Source: Arthrobacter sp. AFG7.2
GTDB taxonomy: Bacteria; Actinomycetota; Actinomycetes; Actinomycetales; Micrococcaceae
Direction: 5' to 3'
Assembly: GCF_002892835.1 (NCBI RefSeq)
Contig: NZ_PJMB01000003.1
Coordinates: forward strand, 362,987 to 426,986
DNA: 64,000 nt
Part shown: piece after piece, positions 18,839 through 27,126 of the stretch
How the letters are laid out: each line of letters begins with the position of its first letter
Position numbering within the stretch: the first letter of the stretch is position 1
Position numbers and translations under genes: made by a program
Notes under the pieces: model-generated
What the model was told of the DNA's origin: nothing
The model's input: the letters and a program-made list of their open reading frames with translations, nothing else
The model's database searches: none

Positions 18839-19582
18839 CTAGAGCGAGCGGAGCACTGACACGACCTTGCCCATGATGGTGGCGTGGTCGCCGAGGATGG
18901 GTTCGTACCGGGTGTTTTGGGGGAGCAGCCAGGTGTGGCCATCACGCTGCCGGAACGTCTTGACAGTAGCCTCGTCATCGAGGAGGGCAGCGACGATGTC
19001 GCCATTGGCTGCATCAGCCTGGCGGCGGACCACCACCCAGTCACCGTCGCAGATCGCTGCATCCACCATGGAATCCCCGGCTACCCTCAACATGAAGAGT
19101 TCCCCCTGGCCCACGAGCTGACGGGGGAGGGGCATGACGTCCTCCACCAGCTGGTCGGCCAGGATGGGGCCGCCTGCTGCGATGCGCCCTACCAGGGGCA
19201 CCATGGCGGTATCCAGCGCGGTGGGCAATTCCGTGACGGTTGCGGTACCCGACGGAAGCGCCGCTGAGGCTTGATTGGGCGCCTTGACCGCTCCACCGTC
19301 CAACGTCAGGGGCATCAGCACTTCCATGGCACGCGGGCGCTTGGGGTCGCGGCGGAGGTAGCCGAGTTTCTCCAACTGGGACAGCTGGTGCGTGACGCTG
19401 GAAAGGCTGGCCAGCCCCACCGTGTCACCTATCTCCCGCATGGACGGCGGATAACCGTTCTCATTGACAGAACGCTGGATGGTCTCAAGGATCTTCTTCT
19501 GCCGCGGCGTCAGGCCCTTGGCGGTCCTCTTCGGTTGCGCGGTTCCCCTGCCCCCGGTGGCTGCTGATGCCATATTCGCCAT
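18839..19582 (-). CDS. lexA: transcriptional repressor LexA
   Basis: LexA represses the SOS regulon and cleaves itself when activated by RecA. The 247-residue protein has a winged-helix N-domain ([51 protein letters not shown]) and an S24 peptidase C-domain. The cleavage bond is Ala136-Gly137 in RIAAGGPI, and the catalytic pair is Ser171 (GDSM) and Lys208 (ATVKTF). The start at 19582 is preferred because AAAGG lies just upstream and the residues before it are not family-like; ATG 19573 is an alternative. Two SOS boxes at 19714 and 19781 lie between lexA and the divergent LysM gene, so lexA is likely autoregulated. Confidence 0.97.
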   Translation of the reverse strand: MANMASAATGGRGTAQPKRTAKGLTPRQKKILETIQRSVNENGYPPSMREIGDTVGLASLSSVTHQLSQLEKLGYLRRDPKRPRAMEVLMPLTLDGGAVKAPNQASAALPSGTATVTELPTALDTAMVPLVGRIAAGGPILADQLVEDVMPLPRQLVGQGELFMLRVAGDSMVDAAICDGDWVVVRRQADAANGDIVAALLDDEATVKTFRQRDGHTWLLPQNTRYEPILGDHATIMGKVVSVLRSL

Positions 19583-19713
19583 TGCCTTTCGGTATCCCCC
19601 GGGCCTCCCTGCGGCCAGGGCCTGGAAGATCCCGCCCTTAATGTCAGACCCTGCTGATCGACTGTCCAGGTGGTTGTTCTTTCGTTCAAAACTAAGCCAG
19701 CCACACTGCTTTT

Positions 19714-19729
19714 TCAAACATTTGTTCTA
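19714..19729. promoter_or_regulatory. LexA (SOS) box 1 between lexA and the LysM gene
   Basis: TCAAACATTTGTTCTA matches TCGAAC-N4-GTTCGA at 10 of 12 defined positions. It is 131 bases upstream of the lexA start and is placed to autoregulate lexA. Confidence 0.8.
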
Positions 19730-19780
19730 GCGAGTCTCGACATTGTTCGTTGATAAGTGCTAAAACAGAGAGAGCAAAGT

Positions 19781-19796
19781 TCGAACATATGTTCTA
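19781..19796. promoter_or_regulatory. LexA (SOS) box 2 between lexA and the LysM gene
   Basis: TCGAACATATGTTCTA is a near-perfect actinobacterial SOS box (11 of 12 defined positions). It lies 94 bases upstream of the LysM gene start and probably controls it. Confidence 0.88.
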
Positions 19797-19890
19797 CTCC
19801 ACGTTCCGGTCATTCGAAGATGGTCCGGAAGCCCCGGTGGGGCAGGGAGGACATCCGGGCAGCACAGTATGGTCCAGGAGGGCTACGTTC

Positions 19891-20307
19891 ATGTCAGCTA
19901 CATCTGTTTCACGGGATTCACAGCCGCAGTTGCTCTCGGTGCAGCAACTCCTTTCCACGCCCGAAAAGCGCCAGTCGGACCGGCCTGCACCCCTGCCGCC
20001 CTTGCGGCTCACGCGCCGCGGGCGCATCGTGCTGATCGGGATTCCCCTCGTTTTGCTGGCTGCCCTGTTGTTCTCACTGGCAGGTTTCTTTAACTCGCCG
20101 GCCAAGGCGTCGGCCTCGGCTGCGGACCTCACAACGACTCCCACCGTTACCGTGACCGTCCAGCCGGGAGAGTCGCTGTGGGGTATTGCTGCCAGTGTCG
20201 CTCCGAAGCGCGATGCCCGCGATGTGGTGACGGACATCGTGCAGCTCAACAACCTGCCTGCCGGTACCGTCTTCCCTGGCCAGGAGCTGTTCGTCCCGGT
20301 CAACTAG
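19891..20307 (+). CDS. LysM membrane protein, candidate SOS cell-division inhibitor
   Basis: This 138-residue protein has a short cytoplasmic N-terminus, a basic stretch (LTRRGR), one membrane helix at about residues 46-67 and an extracytoplasmic LysM domain at about 87-137 (VQPGESLWGIA to PGQELFVPVN). LysM binds peptidoglycan. A single-pass LysM protein divergent from lexA with SOS boxes between them is the arrangement of the SOS division inhibitors YneA (Bacillus), DivS (Corynebacterium) and Rv2719c (Mycobacterium); the function here is inferred from that. AGGAGG stands 11 nt upstream of ATG 19891. Earlier in-frame starts would run through the SOS box and are rejected. Confidence 0.85.
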   Translation: MSATSVSRDSQPQLLSVQQLLSTPEKRQSDRPAPLPPLRLTRRGRIVLIGIPLVLLAALLFSLAGFFNSPAKASASAADLTTTPTVTVTVQPGESLWGIAASVAPKRDARDVVTDIVQLNNLPAGTVFPGQELFVPVN

Positions 20308-20327
20308 CTTCCTGTGCCTGCAGGAAG
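20308..20327 (+). terminator. hairpin after the LysM gene
   Basis: CTTCCTG and CAGGAAG form a 7-bp stem with a 6-nt loop directly after the stop codon. No T-tract follows, so terminator function is uncertain. Confidence 0.4.
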
Positions 20328-20428
20328 TGCGGGCAGTCCGGGGTGCCTCAGGAATTCGGGCGCATGCAGGATTACACGCCCAGCGCGAACAGACAGCCGT
20401 CACATTTTCCGGTGTCCGGCACGGGCAC

Positions 20429-20434
20429 TAAACT
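20429..20434 (+). promoter_or_regulatory. -10 box for the leaderless his operon
   Basis: TAAACT lies 6 nt before the hisC GTG at 20441, and no Shine-Dalgarno sequence is present. TTTCCG at 20406-20411 is a weak -35 at 17-bp spacing. No his attenuator peptide is visible upstream. Confidence 0.45.
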
Positions 20435-20440
20435 GTTCAG

Positions 20441-21559
20441 GTGAATGACCAGCTAGAACGCCTGAACCGGCTTCCCCTCCGCAGCAACCTTCGCGGGCTT
20501 ACCCCCTACGGTGCGCCCCAGCTGGACGTCCCTATCCTCCTCAACGTGAACGAGAACACCCATGGTGTTCCGGCGGACGTGCGGGCAGCCATCAGTGCGG
20601 CGGTGTCAGAGGCTGCAGCCGGCCTGAACCGCTACCCGGACCGGGAGTTCACCGAACTGCGGAAAGCACTGGCAGAGTACCTGGGCCATGGGTTGGACGA
20701 ATCCAACCTCTGGGCCGCCAACGGCTCGAACGAGGTACTTCAGCAGATACTCCAGGCTTTCGGCGGCCCGGGGCGCACAGCGCTCGGATTCCCGCCCACG
20801 TACTCCATGTATCCGCTGCTGGCCAGTGGAACGGACACGGAATACATCGCGGGGGAGCGGGCTGACGGCTACGGCCTCAGCGCCGCATCAGCAGCCCGCC
20901 AGGTCAGGGAGCTTCAGCCCAACATCGTCTTCCTCTGCTCCCCCAACAACCCCACGGGAACGGGGCTGGGGCTGGACGTGGTGGAAGCCGTCTACGAGGC
21001 CGGCGAAGCGAGCCAGACAATTGTCATTGTGGATGAGGCCTACCACGAGTTCGCCCACGACGGAACGCCCAGCGCCCTGACCCTCCTGCCGGGCAGGGAG
21101 CGGCTGATCGTCTCACGGACCATGAGCAAGGCCTTTGCCCTGGCCGGCGCCAGGCTGGGCTACATGGCGGCGGCTCCGGAAGTCACTGACGCGCTGCGGC
21201 TGGTGCGCCTGCCCTACCACCTCTCTGCCATCACCCAGGCCACGGCCCTCGCAGCGCTCCAGCACCGTGAGGCGCTGATGGCCGATGTTGAAGACATTAA
21301 GCAACAGCGGGACCGCATTGTTTCCGAACTGACCCGCATGGGCCTCGAGCCTGCAGCCTCCGACTCGAACTACGTCTTTTTCGGCGGACTCGAGGATCCC
21401 CACCAGGTCTGGCAGGAGCTGCTCGACGCCGGTGTCCTCATCCGGGACGTAGGAATCCCCGGCCACCTTCGGGTCACAGCCGGGACTGAGACCGAAACCA
21501 CAGCCTTCCTGACTTCCCTGGAAAGCATCCTTGCACGCCAGGCCGCGCTTCCCGCCTAG
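20441..21559 (+). CDS. hisC: histidinol-phosphate aminotransferase
   Basis: HisC converts imidazole acetol phosphate and glutamate to histidinol phosphate using PLP. The 372-residue class II aminotransferase shows NVNENTHGVP near the N-terminus, WAANGSNEVLQQILQAFGG, FLCSPNNPTGTG, the Asp/Tyr pair in VIVDEAYHEF and the PLP lysine in SRTMSKAFALAGARLGY. It is the first gene of a his cluster running to priA. The GTG start follows a TAAACT -10 box without a ribosome binding site. hisB starts 60 bases downstream with its own Shine-Dalgarno sequence (AAAGGA). Confidence 0.95.
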   Translation: MNDQLERLNRLPLRSNLRGLTPYGAPQLDVPILLNVNENTHGVPADVRAAISAAVSEAAAGLNRYPDREFTELRKALAEYLGHGLDESNLWAANGSNEVLQQILQAFGGPGRTALGFPPTYSMYPLLASGTDTEYIAGERADGYGLSAASAARQVRELQPNIVFLCSPNNPTGTGLGLDVVEAVYEAGEASQTIVIVDEAYHEFAHDGTPSALTLLPGRERLIVSRTMSKAFALAGARLGYMAAAPEVTDALRLVRLPYHLSAITQATALAALQHREALMADVEDIKQQRDRIVSELTRMGLEPAASDSNYVFFGGLEDPHQVWQELLDAGVLIRDVGIPGHLRVTAGTETETTAFLTSLESILARQAALPA

Positions 21560-21619
21560 ACTGGAAGTACCGGCCCTGCAGGCCCTGAACCACCCCTTCT
21601 GCCCAAAAGGACCCCTAGC

Positions 21620-22246
21620 ATGAGTACCACCGGATCGAACGTGGCTGCGGCCCGCACTGCGCGCATGGAACGTGCCACCAGTGAGTCGTCCGTGCTCGTG
21701 GAAATCAATCTCGACGGCACCGGCACCTCGGACATCGACACGTCGGTACCGTTCTACGACCACATGCTCACCGCGCTCTGCAAGCACTCCCTGATCGACA
21801 TGACTGTCAAAGCCACCGGTGACATCCACATCGACGTCCACCACACCGTAGAGGACGTGGCAATCACCTTTGGTGAGGTGCTGCGCAGTGCGCTGGGGAA
21901 CAAGGCCGGCATCCGCCGGTTTGGAGAGGCCACCGTTCCCCTGGATGAGGCCCTGGCCCACGCCGTCGTCGATGTTTCCGGGCGCCCCTACCTGGTGCAT
22001 GGCGGGGAGCCCGCCGGCCAGGAATACCACCTGATCGGCGGCCATTTCACAGGGTCGCTCACCCGCCACGTCTTCGAGGCCATCACCCTTCACGCCGGTA
22101 TCTGCCTGCACATGAACGTCATCGCCGGGCGCGATCCGCACCACATCGTCGAGGCCCAGTTCAAGGCGTTCGCGCGGGCACTCCGGGCAGCTGTGGAGCC
22201 GGATCCCCGTGTCGAGGGGATCCCCTCCACCAAGGGTGCGCTGTGA
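21620..22246 (+). CDS. hisB: imidazoleglycerol-phosphate dehydratase
   Basis: HisB dehydrates imidazole glycerol phosphate to imidazole acetol phosphate. The 208-residue monofunctional form shows the metal-binding histidine motifs [26 protein letters not shown] and [16 protein letters not shown]. The histidinol phosphatase domain fused to HisB in enterobacteria is absent, as usual in actinobacteria. Its stop overlaps the hisH GTG by 4 bases, indicating coupled translation. Confidence 0.97.
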   Translation: MSTTGSNVAAARTARMERATSESSVLVEINLDGTGTSDIDTSVPFYDHMLTALCKHSLIDMTVKATGDIHIDVHHTVEDVAITFGEVLRSALGNKAGIRRFGEATVPLDEALAHAVVDVSGRPYLVHGGEPAGQEYHLIGGHFTGSLTRHVFEAITLHAGICLHMNVIAGRDPHHIVEAQFKAFARALRAAVEPDPRVEGIPSTKGAL

Positions 22247-23010
22247 GCGGCCAGGTCCTTCGGGACGGCGCCATCGTGGATCCATCCGCTTCCCGGAAGC
22301 TGCCCTCGCCCGAGGGAAAGCCCACCGTCACCGTCCTCGATTACGGCTCCGGGAACGTCCGGTCCGCAGTGCGGGCCCTTGAGCGGGCCGGCGCGGAGGT
22401 CATCCTCAGCTCAAAGCCCGAGGATGTCCTGAACGCGGACGGCCTGGTGGTTCCCGGCGTCGGCGCCTTCGAAACGGTAATGCGCGAACTTAAGGCTGTT
22501 GACGGTATCCGGCTCATTGGCAGGCGGGTGGCCGGCGGACGCCCGGTGCTGGGCATCTGCGTGGGCCTCCAGGTGCTCTTTGAAGCCGGTGTGGAACACG
22601 GCACCGAGGCTGAAGGCATTGGCGAGTGGCCCGGAAAAGTGGAACTCCTGCCGGCTGAGGTTGTGCCGCACATGGGCTGGAACACCGTGAAGGTGCCTGA
22701 GGGCTCAAAGCTGTTTGCCGGCGTCGAAAATGAGCGGTTCTATTTCGTGCACTCCTACGGCGTGCAGGAATGGAACTTCGATGTCATTCAGCCACGAATG
22801 GCACCGCCCCTGGTCACCTGGTCCGAGCACGGCGCGCCGTTCATTGCCGCCGTCGAAAACGGTCCACTGTGCGCCACGCAGTTCCACCCGGAGAAATCCG
22901 GCGATGCTGGTGCACGCCTGCTGCGCAACTGGGTGGACGCCCTGCACAGGCCGGCCGCGGCAAGCCAGGAAGCCAGTGGCGCACCGTCTCCGGAAAACGG
23001 CGCAGCCTAG
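22243..23010 (+). CDS. hisH: imidazole glycerol phosphate synthase, glutaminase subunit
   Basis: HisH supplies ammonia from glutamine to HisF in imidazole glycerol phosphate synthase. The class I glutaminase triad is present: Cys in [13 protein letters not shown], and His and Glu in [10 protein letters not shown]. The core begins at about residue 27 ([17 protein letters not shown]). At 255 residues it is longer than usual (about 200-215), with about 26 extra residues at the N-terminus and a Ser/Ala-rich tail of about 20. The N-terminal extension could mean a later true start, but no better start codon with a ribosome binding site is evident. hisF is not in the window. Confidence 0.94.
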   Translation: MSGQVLRDGAIVDPSASRKLPSPEGKPTVTVLDYGSGNVRSAVRALERAGAEVILSSKPEDVLNADGLVVPGVGAFETVMRELKAVDGIRLIGRRVAGGRPVLGICVGLQVLFEAGVEHGTEAEGIGEWPGKVELLPAEVVPHMGWNTVKVPEGSKLFAGVENERFYFVHSYGVQEWNFDVIQPRMAPPLVTWSEHGAPFIAAVENGPLCATQFHPEKSGDAGARLLRNWVDALHRPAAASQEASGAPSPENGAA

Positions 23011-23169
23011 ATGTGGTCTGTCCTCCTGATGGGGCTCGCCGGTCTGCTGATTGGCGGCGCCCTGTCATTCCGGCAGCAGCACAAGCCGCTCTGGACCCAG
23101 ATATCGTTTTATGTTCTTGCGGGCATGTCGCTGCTCGCCGCCTACCTGCTGACGCTGCCGGGCAACTGA
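23011..23169 (+). CDS. 52-aa two-helix membrane protein inside the his operon
   Basis: An ATG immediately after the hisH stop codon opens a 52-codon frame. The product has two hydrophobic segments, [19 protein letters not shown] (residues 2-20) and [19 protein letters not shown] (about 31-49), joined by a short basic and polar loop ([10 protein letters not shown]). Zero spacing to hisH and 40 bases to priA place it firmly in the his operon. A small integral membrane protein is predicted; no family is recognised. The coding case rests on the exact junction and the clean amphipathic layout. Confidence 0.7.
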   Translation: MWSVLLMGLAGLLIGGALSFRQQHKPLWTQISFYVLAGMSLLAAYLLTLPGN

Positions 23170-23209
23170 CCCGGCCGCCGGCACCTGCCCCCCCACACTG
23201 AGGATCACC

Positions 23210-23956
23210 ATGACCACTGCCACCGATCTGCCGGTTCTTGAACTCCTTCCCGCCGTTGATGTCGTTAATGGCCAGGCCGTCCGGCTGGTCCAGGGGGAAG
23301 CGGGCAGCGAGACCAGCTACGGGACCCCGCTGGAGGCTGCGCTGAACTGGCAGCAGCAGGGTGCGGAATGGGTGCATCTCGTGGACCTGGACGCCGCCTT
23401 CGGCCGTGGGTCAAACGCAGTGCTGCTTCGTGAGGTAGTGGGCCGGCTGGACATTAAGGTGGAACTTTCCGGGGGACTCCGGGATGACGCGACCCTTGAA
23501 GCTGCCCTGGACCTCGGGGTCGCACGTGTGAACCTGGGAACTGCTGCACTGGAAAATCCGGACTGGACCCGCCGGGCCATTGAACGCTTTGGCGACAAAA
23601 TCGCCGTCGGGCTCGACGTCCGCGGAACCACGCTGGCCGGCCGTGGCTGGACGAAGGAGGGCGGAGACCTTTGGGAGGTCCTGGGCCGCCTCGAGGAAGC
23701 CGGCTGCTCGAGGTACGTTGTCACTGACGTGACAAAGGACGGTACCCTGCAGGGGCCCAACGTGGAACTCCTTCGGCAGATGGTGGAAAAGACCGGCAAG
23801 CCCGTGGTGGCCTCCGGCGGCATCTCCAGCCTGGACGACCTCAAGGTCCTGCGTTCCCTGGTGCCCCTGGGCGTTGAAGGTGCCATCGTGGGCAAGGCCC
23901 TTTACGCCGGTGCTTTCACGCTGCCGGAAGCCCTCGACGTCGCCGGCCGCCGCTAA
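23210..23956 (+). CDS. priA: bifunctional phosphoribosyl isomerase PriA (HisA/TrpF)
   Basis: In actinobacteria PriA isomerises both ProFAR in histidine synthesis and phosphoribosyl anthranilate in tryptophan synthesis, replacing HisA and often TrpF. The 248-residue TIM barrel has the acidic catalytic residues in [18 protein letters not shown] and [17 protein letters not shown], and phosphate-binding glycines in VASGGISSL and [10 protein letters not shown]. Dual specificity is inferred from the actinobacterial context. It closes the his cluster; the SseB-like gene follows 7 bases later. Confidence 0.94.
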   Translation: MTTATDLPVLELLPAVDVVNGQAVRLVQGEAGSETSYGTPLEAALNWQQQGAEWVHLVDLDAAFGRGSNAVLLREVVGRLDIKVELSGGLRDDATLEAALDLGVARVNLGTAALENPDWTRRAIERFGDKIAVGLDVRGTTLAGRGWTKEGGDLWEVLGRLEEAGCSRYVVTDVTKDGTLQGPNVELLRQMVEKTGKPVVASGGISSLDDLKVLRSLVPLGVEGAIVGKALYAGAFTLPEALDVAGRR

Positions 23957-23963
23957 GCGGAGC

Positions 23964-24872
23964 ATGATCGGCATGGCCAGCAACGAAACCGGACCCGCCA
24001 CCCCTCCGCAACGGCACCTGCCGGGCCATATCGCAGCGGCACTGGCCGGTGCCGGTGGTGCGGCGGATTCCGCAGGCCAGCCATGGGCCGGGCGCAGCCT
24101 GGCAGGCGAAGACGCCAGGATCCATAACTTTGAAGACGACGACGGAACGGCCAGCGAAAGTTACCTTGCCGCCGTAGGGGCCCTCCGGAACGGAACCGGA
24201 GACGAAGCGGGCGTGGTCGCCTCCTTGGCAAGTGCACGCGTCTTCATTCCGATCGTTGCCCAGCTGGCGGAAGAAGCCGACGGTCGCGACGGCCTGCAGG
24301 CGGACAAGCAGGCAGACATGGCCCTGGTCACGCTCCAAGCCGCGGACGGCAGGACCGCAATGCCCGCGTTCACCTCCACAGCCGCCCTGTCCGCCTGGCA
24401 TCCGGGAGCCAGGCCGGTTGCCGTGTACGCCGCCCGCGCCGCGCTCTCCGCCGTGGCGGAAGGGGCGGAGCTCCTGGTCCTGGATCCGGGTTCGGAGTTC
24501 ACATTCGTGGTCCGGCGGCCGGCGGTGTGGGCCCTGGCGCAACAACTGGAGTGGAGCCCCTCCTACGCGGACGCAGAGCTCGCCGCGGAGATGGGCGCGG
24601 GCGCTGCAGCTTTTCCCGCAGTGCGGAGCATCGAACTGGTGCCGGGCAGGGGAGTGGCCGCACGTGCTGCCGACGGAACCGTGGTGGCAGGCGGCGGCGC
24701 CGGACCGGAACTGCAGGTGGTCCTTTACCTTGAAGACGGCCTGGATGCATCCGGCGTGCAGGGACTGGTTGCCGGGCTCCAGGAGCAGTGGTCGCGGAAT
24801 GTATTGTTTGGGGAGCGCGTCGACTCGATCGACATCAAGTTGAGGCGCGCAGACCGCCAGCCGACAGCCTGA
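23964..24872 (+). CDS. SseB family protein
   Basis: This 302-residue protein contains an SseB N-terminal-like domain in the middle: ASARVFIPIVAQLAEEAD, a charged turn, QADMALVTLQAADGRTAMPA, FTSTAALSAWHPGARPV and ELLVLDPGSEFTFVVRRPAV. The C-terminal third adds a second, less conserved domain. SseB-like proteins are widespread and poorly understood; no enzymatic motif is visible. It starts 7 bases after priA and is probably cotranscribed with the his genes. A second ATG 9 bases further in is possible. Confidence 0.82.
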   Translation: MIGMASNETGPATPPQRHLPGHIAAALAGAGGAADSAGQPWAGRSLAGEDARIHNFEDDDGTASESYLAAVGALRNGTGDEAGVVASLASARVFIPIVAQLAEEADGRDGLQADKQADMALVTLQAADGRTAMPAFTSTAALSAWHPGARPVAVYAARAALSAVAEGAELLVLDPGSEFTFVVRRPAVWALAQQLEWSPSYADAELAAEMGAGAAAFPAVRSIELVPGRGVAARAADGTVVAGGGAGPELQVVLYLEDGLDASGVQGLVAGLQEQWSRNVLFGERVDSIDIKLRRADRQPTA

Positions 24873-24916
24873 CGGGGTGATCCCCGGTCCGCTGCGGCAG
24901 ACTTAAGGATCGCTCC

Positions 24917-26209
24917 GTGAATTTCGTTCTCTACCGGGAGTTGCTTGCCGTCCGGCCCATCAGCCGGCTGCTGCTGGTGGGCATGGTAGCCCGTATTCCA
25001 CATTCCGCCGCAGGGGTGTTGCTGACCCTGCACATTGTCCTCACCCTGGATCAGGGGTACGCCGCCGCGGGTGCTGCCGCAGCCGTTATGACCATCGGCA
25101 TCGCCGTGGGCGCACCATGGCGCGGCCGGCGGGTGGACACTGTGGGCCTGCGCAGGGCACTCGTTCCCTCCGTGATTTCGGAAACCATCATCTGGTCCGT
25201 TGTTCCGCATGTGTCCTACCAGTGGCTCCTTCCGCTGGTGTTTGTGGGCGGGCTGCTCACGCTCCCCATCTTCAGCGTGGTGCGGCAGTCGCTGGGCGTG
25301 CTTGCCGACGGCGACCAGCGCCGCACTGCCTTCGCTTTGGACGCCATCACTACCGAGGTGGTGTTCATGATCGGGCCGGCTGCGGGTGCCATCGTGGCCA
25401 CGAGCGGATTCACCGTGCTGGGCCTGACCATTGTGGGAGTGTCCACATCGTTGGCCGGGCTGTTCCTCATGTGGTTCAATCCGCCCACCCGAAGTGCCGC
25501 CCAGGTTGCGGAATGCAGCGCCGACGAGCTTCACGCTGCCGAGGCCGCCGTGGTCTCCGCCGCTCCCGCACACCTGCAGGAGGCCGCTGCGGAGCTTGCG
25601 CCGGCAGGAGCGCGCGGGCGCACCGGCCTGAGGGGCAAAGTAGTCCACAACTTCGCCTGGTTTACCGCAACCGTAGCTGCAGTCTTCGCTGTGGCAGCCG
25701 GTGCGGGCATGGTGCTCAGCGGAACCGACGTCGCCATCGTGGCAGCACTTGAACTGGGCGGAAACCAGCGGGAAATTGGCATTGTGTTCTTTTTCTGGTG
25801 CGCAGCGTCCGTGGTCGGCGGTCTCGTGTACGGGGCAATGCACCGGCCCGTTTCGCCCATTCTCCTGTTGCTCGGCATGGCCGCCCTGACCCTTCCCATG
25901 GGGTTCGCACACGATACCTGGGCGCTGGCGTTCACGGCGATCCTTCCGGGGCTCCTCTGCGCACCGGTCCTGTCTTCCGCGTCGGAAAAAGTTGCCGACC
26001 TGGTGTCTGAGGACCGGCGCGGGGAAGCGATGGGCTGGTACGGTTCGGCGCTGACCGGCGGGGTTGCCCTGGGCGCTCCGCTCGCGGGGGTCTTCATCGA
26101 CGGTACGGGTCCGTCCGGAGGGTTTATCTCCGTGGGGGCTGCCGGCGTTGCGCTCTGCTGCGCCGGACTGGTGCTCCAGCAGCGCCGGCGCAGCAGGGCC
26201 TCGGCCTGA
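24917..26209 (+). CDS. MFS transporter
   Basis: This 430-residue integral membrane protein has about twelve hydrophobic helices in two halves, separated by a polar loop around residues 195-245 that holds CSADELHAAEAAV. Loop 2-3 carries APWRGRRVDTVGLRRAL, a variant of the MFS G-x-x-x-D-R-x-G-R-R motif. The substrate cannot be read from the sequence; export of a small molecule is a reasonable guess. The GTG start is preceded by AAGGAT at 6 nt, a weak -10 match, and TTAAGG. A strong terminator hairpin follows at 26315. Confidence 0.85.
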   Translation: MNFVLYRELLAVRPISRLLLVGMVARIPHSAAGVLLTLHIVLTLDQGYAAAGAAAAVMTIGIAVGAPWRGRRVDTVGLRRALVPSVISETIIWSVVPHVSYQWLLPLVFVGGLLTLPIFSVVRQSLGVLADGDQRRTAFALDAITTEVVFMIGPAAGAIVATSGFTVLGLTIVGVSTSLAGLFLMWFNPPTRSAAQVAECSADELHAAEAAVVSAAPAHLQEAAAELAPAGARGRTGLRGKVVHNFAWFTATVAAVFAVAAGAGMVLSGTDVAIVAALELGGNQREIGIVFFFWCAASVVGGLVYGAMHRPVSPILLLLGMAALTLPMGFAHDTWALAFTAILPGLLCAPVLSSASEKVADLVSEDRRGEAMGWYGSALTGGVALGAPLAGVFIDGTGPSGGFISVGAAGVALCCAGLVLQQRRRSRASA

Positions 26210-26314
26210 GCCCGGGGTTCCTGCCGATGTCTTTGCCCGCCTGCGTACCCGGACTCCGGGGCACTACTGTGGCTGCCTGCCTGGACGGGAACGTGATGAA
26301 AAGCCTTTAACGCC

Positions 26315-26352
26315 CGACGGCGGGCCGGCCTTCAAAGGTCGGCCCGCCGTCG
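26315..26352. terminator. bidirectional terminator between the MFS and DUF1844 genes
   Basis: CGACGGCGGGCCGGCC pairs with GGTCGGCCCGCCGTCG (16-bp stem with one G-T wobble) around a TTCAAA loop, between two convergent genes. Confidence 0.85.
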
Positions 26353-26393
26353 CGGACTGCTCGTGGATGCCCTGCGGCATCACCTGATGCGCG

Positions 26394-26780
26394 TCAGTTG
26401 ACTGCCCCGGTGTACTTCTCTCCCGGGCCCTTGCCCGGGGCATCGGGAATCAGCGACTCTTCGCGGAAGGCCAGCTGCAGCGACCGCAGGCCATCACGCA
26501 ACGGCCCTGCGTGCTGGGAGCCGATCTCCGGGGCGGCCGCGGTAACCAGACCGGCCAAGGCCGTGATCAGTTTCCTGGCCTCGTCCAGATCCTTCAGTTC
26601 CTCGGCGTTGTCCTCGGCAGCAAGCCCAAGCTTCACCGCGGCTGCGCTCATGAGGTGGACGGCGGCAGTCGTGATGACCTCAATGGCCGGCACTTCGGAA
26701 ATGTCGCGGATCTGCTGCGAGACATCGGCACCGGCGTCCGCAGGCTCGAAAACGTATGAATTACTGTCTGGGGTGCTCAT
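26394..26780 (-). CDS. DUF1844 family protein
   Basis: This 128-residue protein contains the DUF1844 pattern: a helix with VPAIEVITTAAVHLMSAAAV, KLGLAAEDNAEELKDLDEAR, KLITALAGLVTAAAPEIG and an LRSLQLAFREES end. The function is unknown. The gene usually sits next to infC in actinobacteria and is divergent from it here (346 bases between the starts). No membrane segment or catalytic motif is visible. Confidence 0.85.
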   Translation of the reverse strand: MSTPDSNSYVFEPADAGADVSQQIRDISEVPAIEVITTAAVHLMSAAAVKLGLAAEDNAEELKDLDEARKLITALAGLVTAAAPEIGSQHAGPLRDGLRSLQLAFREESLIPDAPGKGPGEKYTGAVN

Positions 26781-27126
26781 ACTGGTAAGCTTGACACAGA
26801 CCGACTGGATGTCGTTATTTCAGGGATTGTTCACAACGATCAGGGTTCCCACCGGCGCTTCACTGCGTTGACGGGAATTTTTTCTGTAAAATGGCATGCA
26901 GTTTGCAAGCGGAGTTCTCTCCCACCCGCGTCAGCCGATGTTCCTCAGGTTTAGGAACGCAAGGTTGCCGGGTACCTGGTTGGACATGGAAACGGCAGCA
27001 GCCGGAGCCGTGCGCGCAGTCCCCGCGGGGAACCTGCATCCGATCTTTTAGAGGCCTTCGATTGCTCCGGCAATTGGGGGCCTTCTCTATTTGCCGGGAT
27101 CCCACAACAAAAACAGGAGCTTTAAC
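26781..27126 (+). other. long structured leader upstream of infC
   Basis: This 346-base region between the DUF1844 gene and infC contains no supported ORF. It holds TTGACA at 26791-26796 and several hairpins: CCCCGCGGGG around 27020, ATTGC-TCCG-GCAAT at 27061-27074, and a surrounding GAGGCC...GGCCTTC pairing. The size and structure would suit a ribosomal-protein autoregulatory or attenuation leader for infC-rpmI-rplT, but no specific L20 leader could be recognised by eye. AGGAG at 27115-27119 is the infC ribosome binding site. Confidence 0.45.
27115..27119 (+). promoter_or_regulatory. ribosome binding site that fixes the ATT start of infC
   Basis: AGGAG lies 7 nt before ATT 27127 in the infC frame, and there is no ATG or GTG at this spacing. 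It decides the non-canonical start. Confidence 0.8.

Noticed and set aside
19750..19890. Longer N-terminus for the LysM protein
   Set aside because: It would be translated through the SOS box and lacks a ribosome binding site, whereas AGGAGG precedes ATG 19891.
26868..26892. TTGACG and TAAAAT as an infC promoter
   Set aside because: Spacing is only 13 bases, too short for a sigma-70-type promoter.
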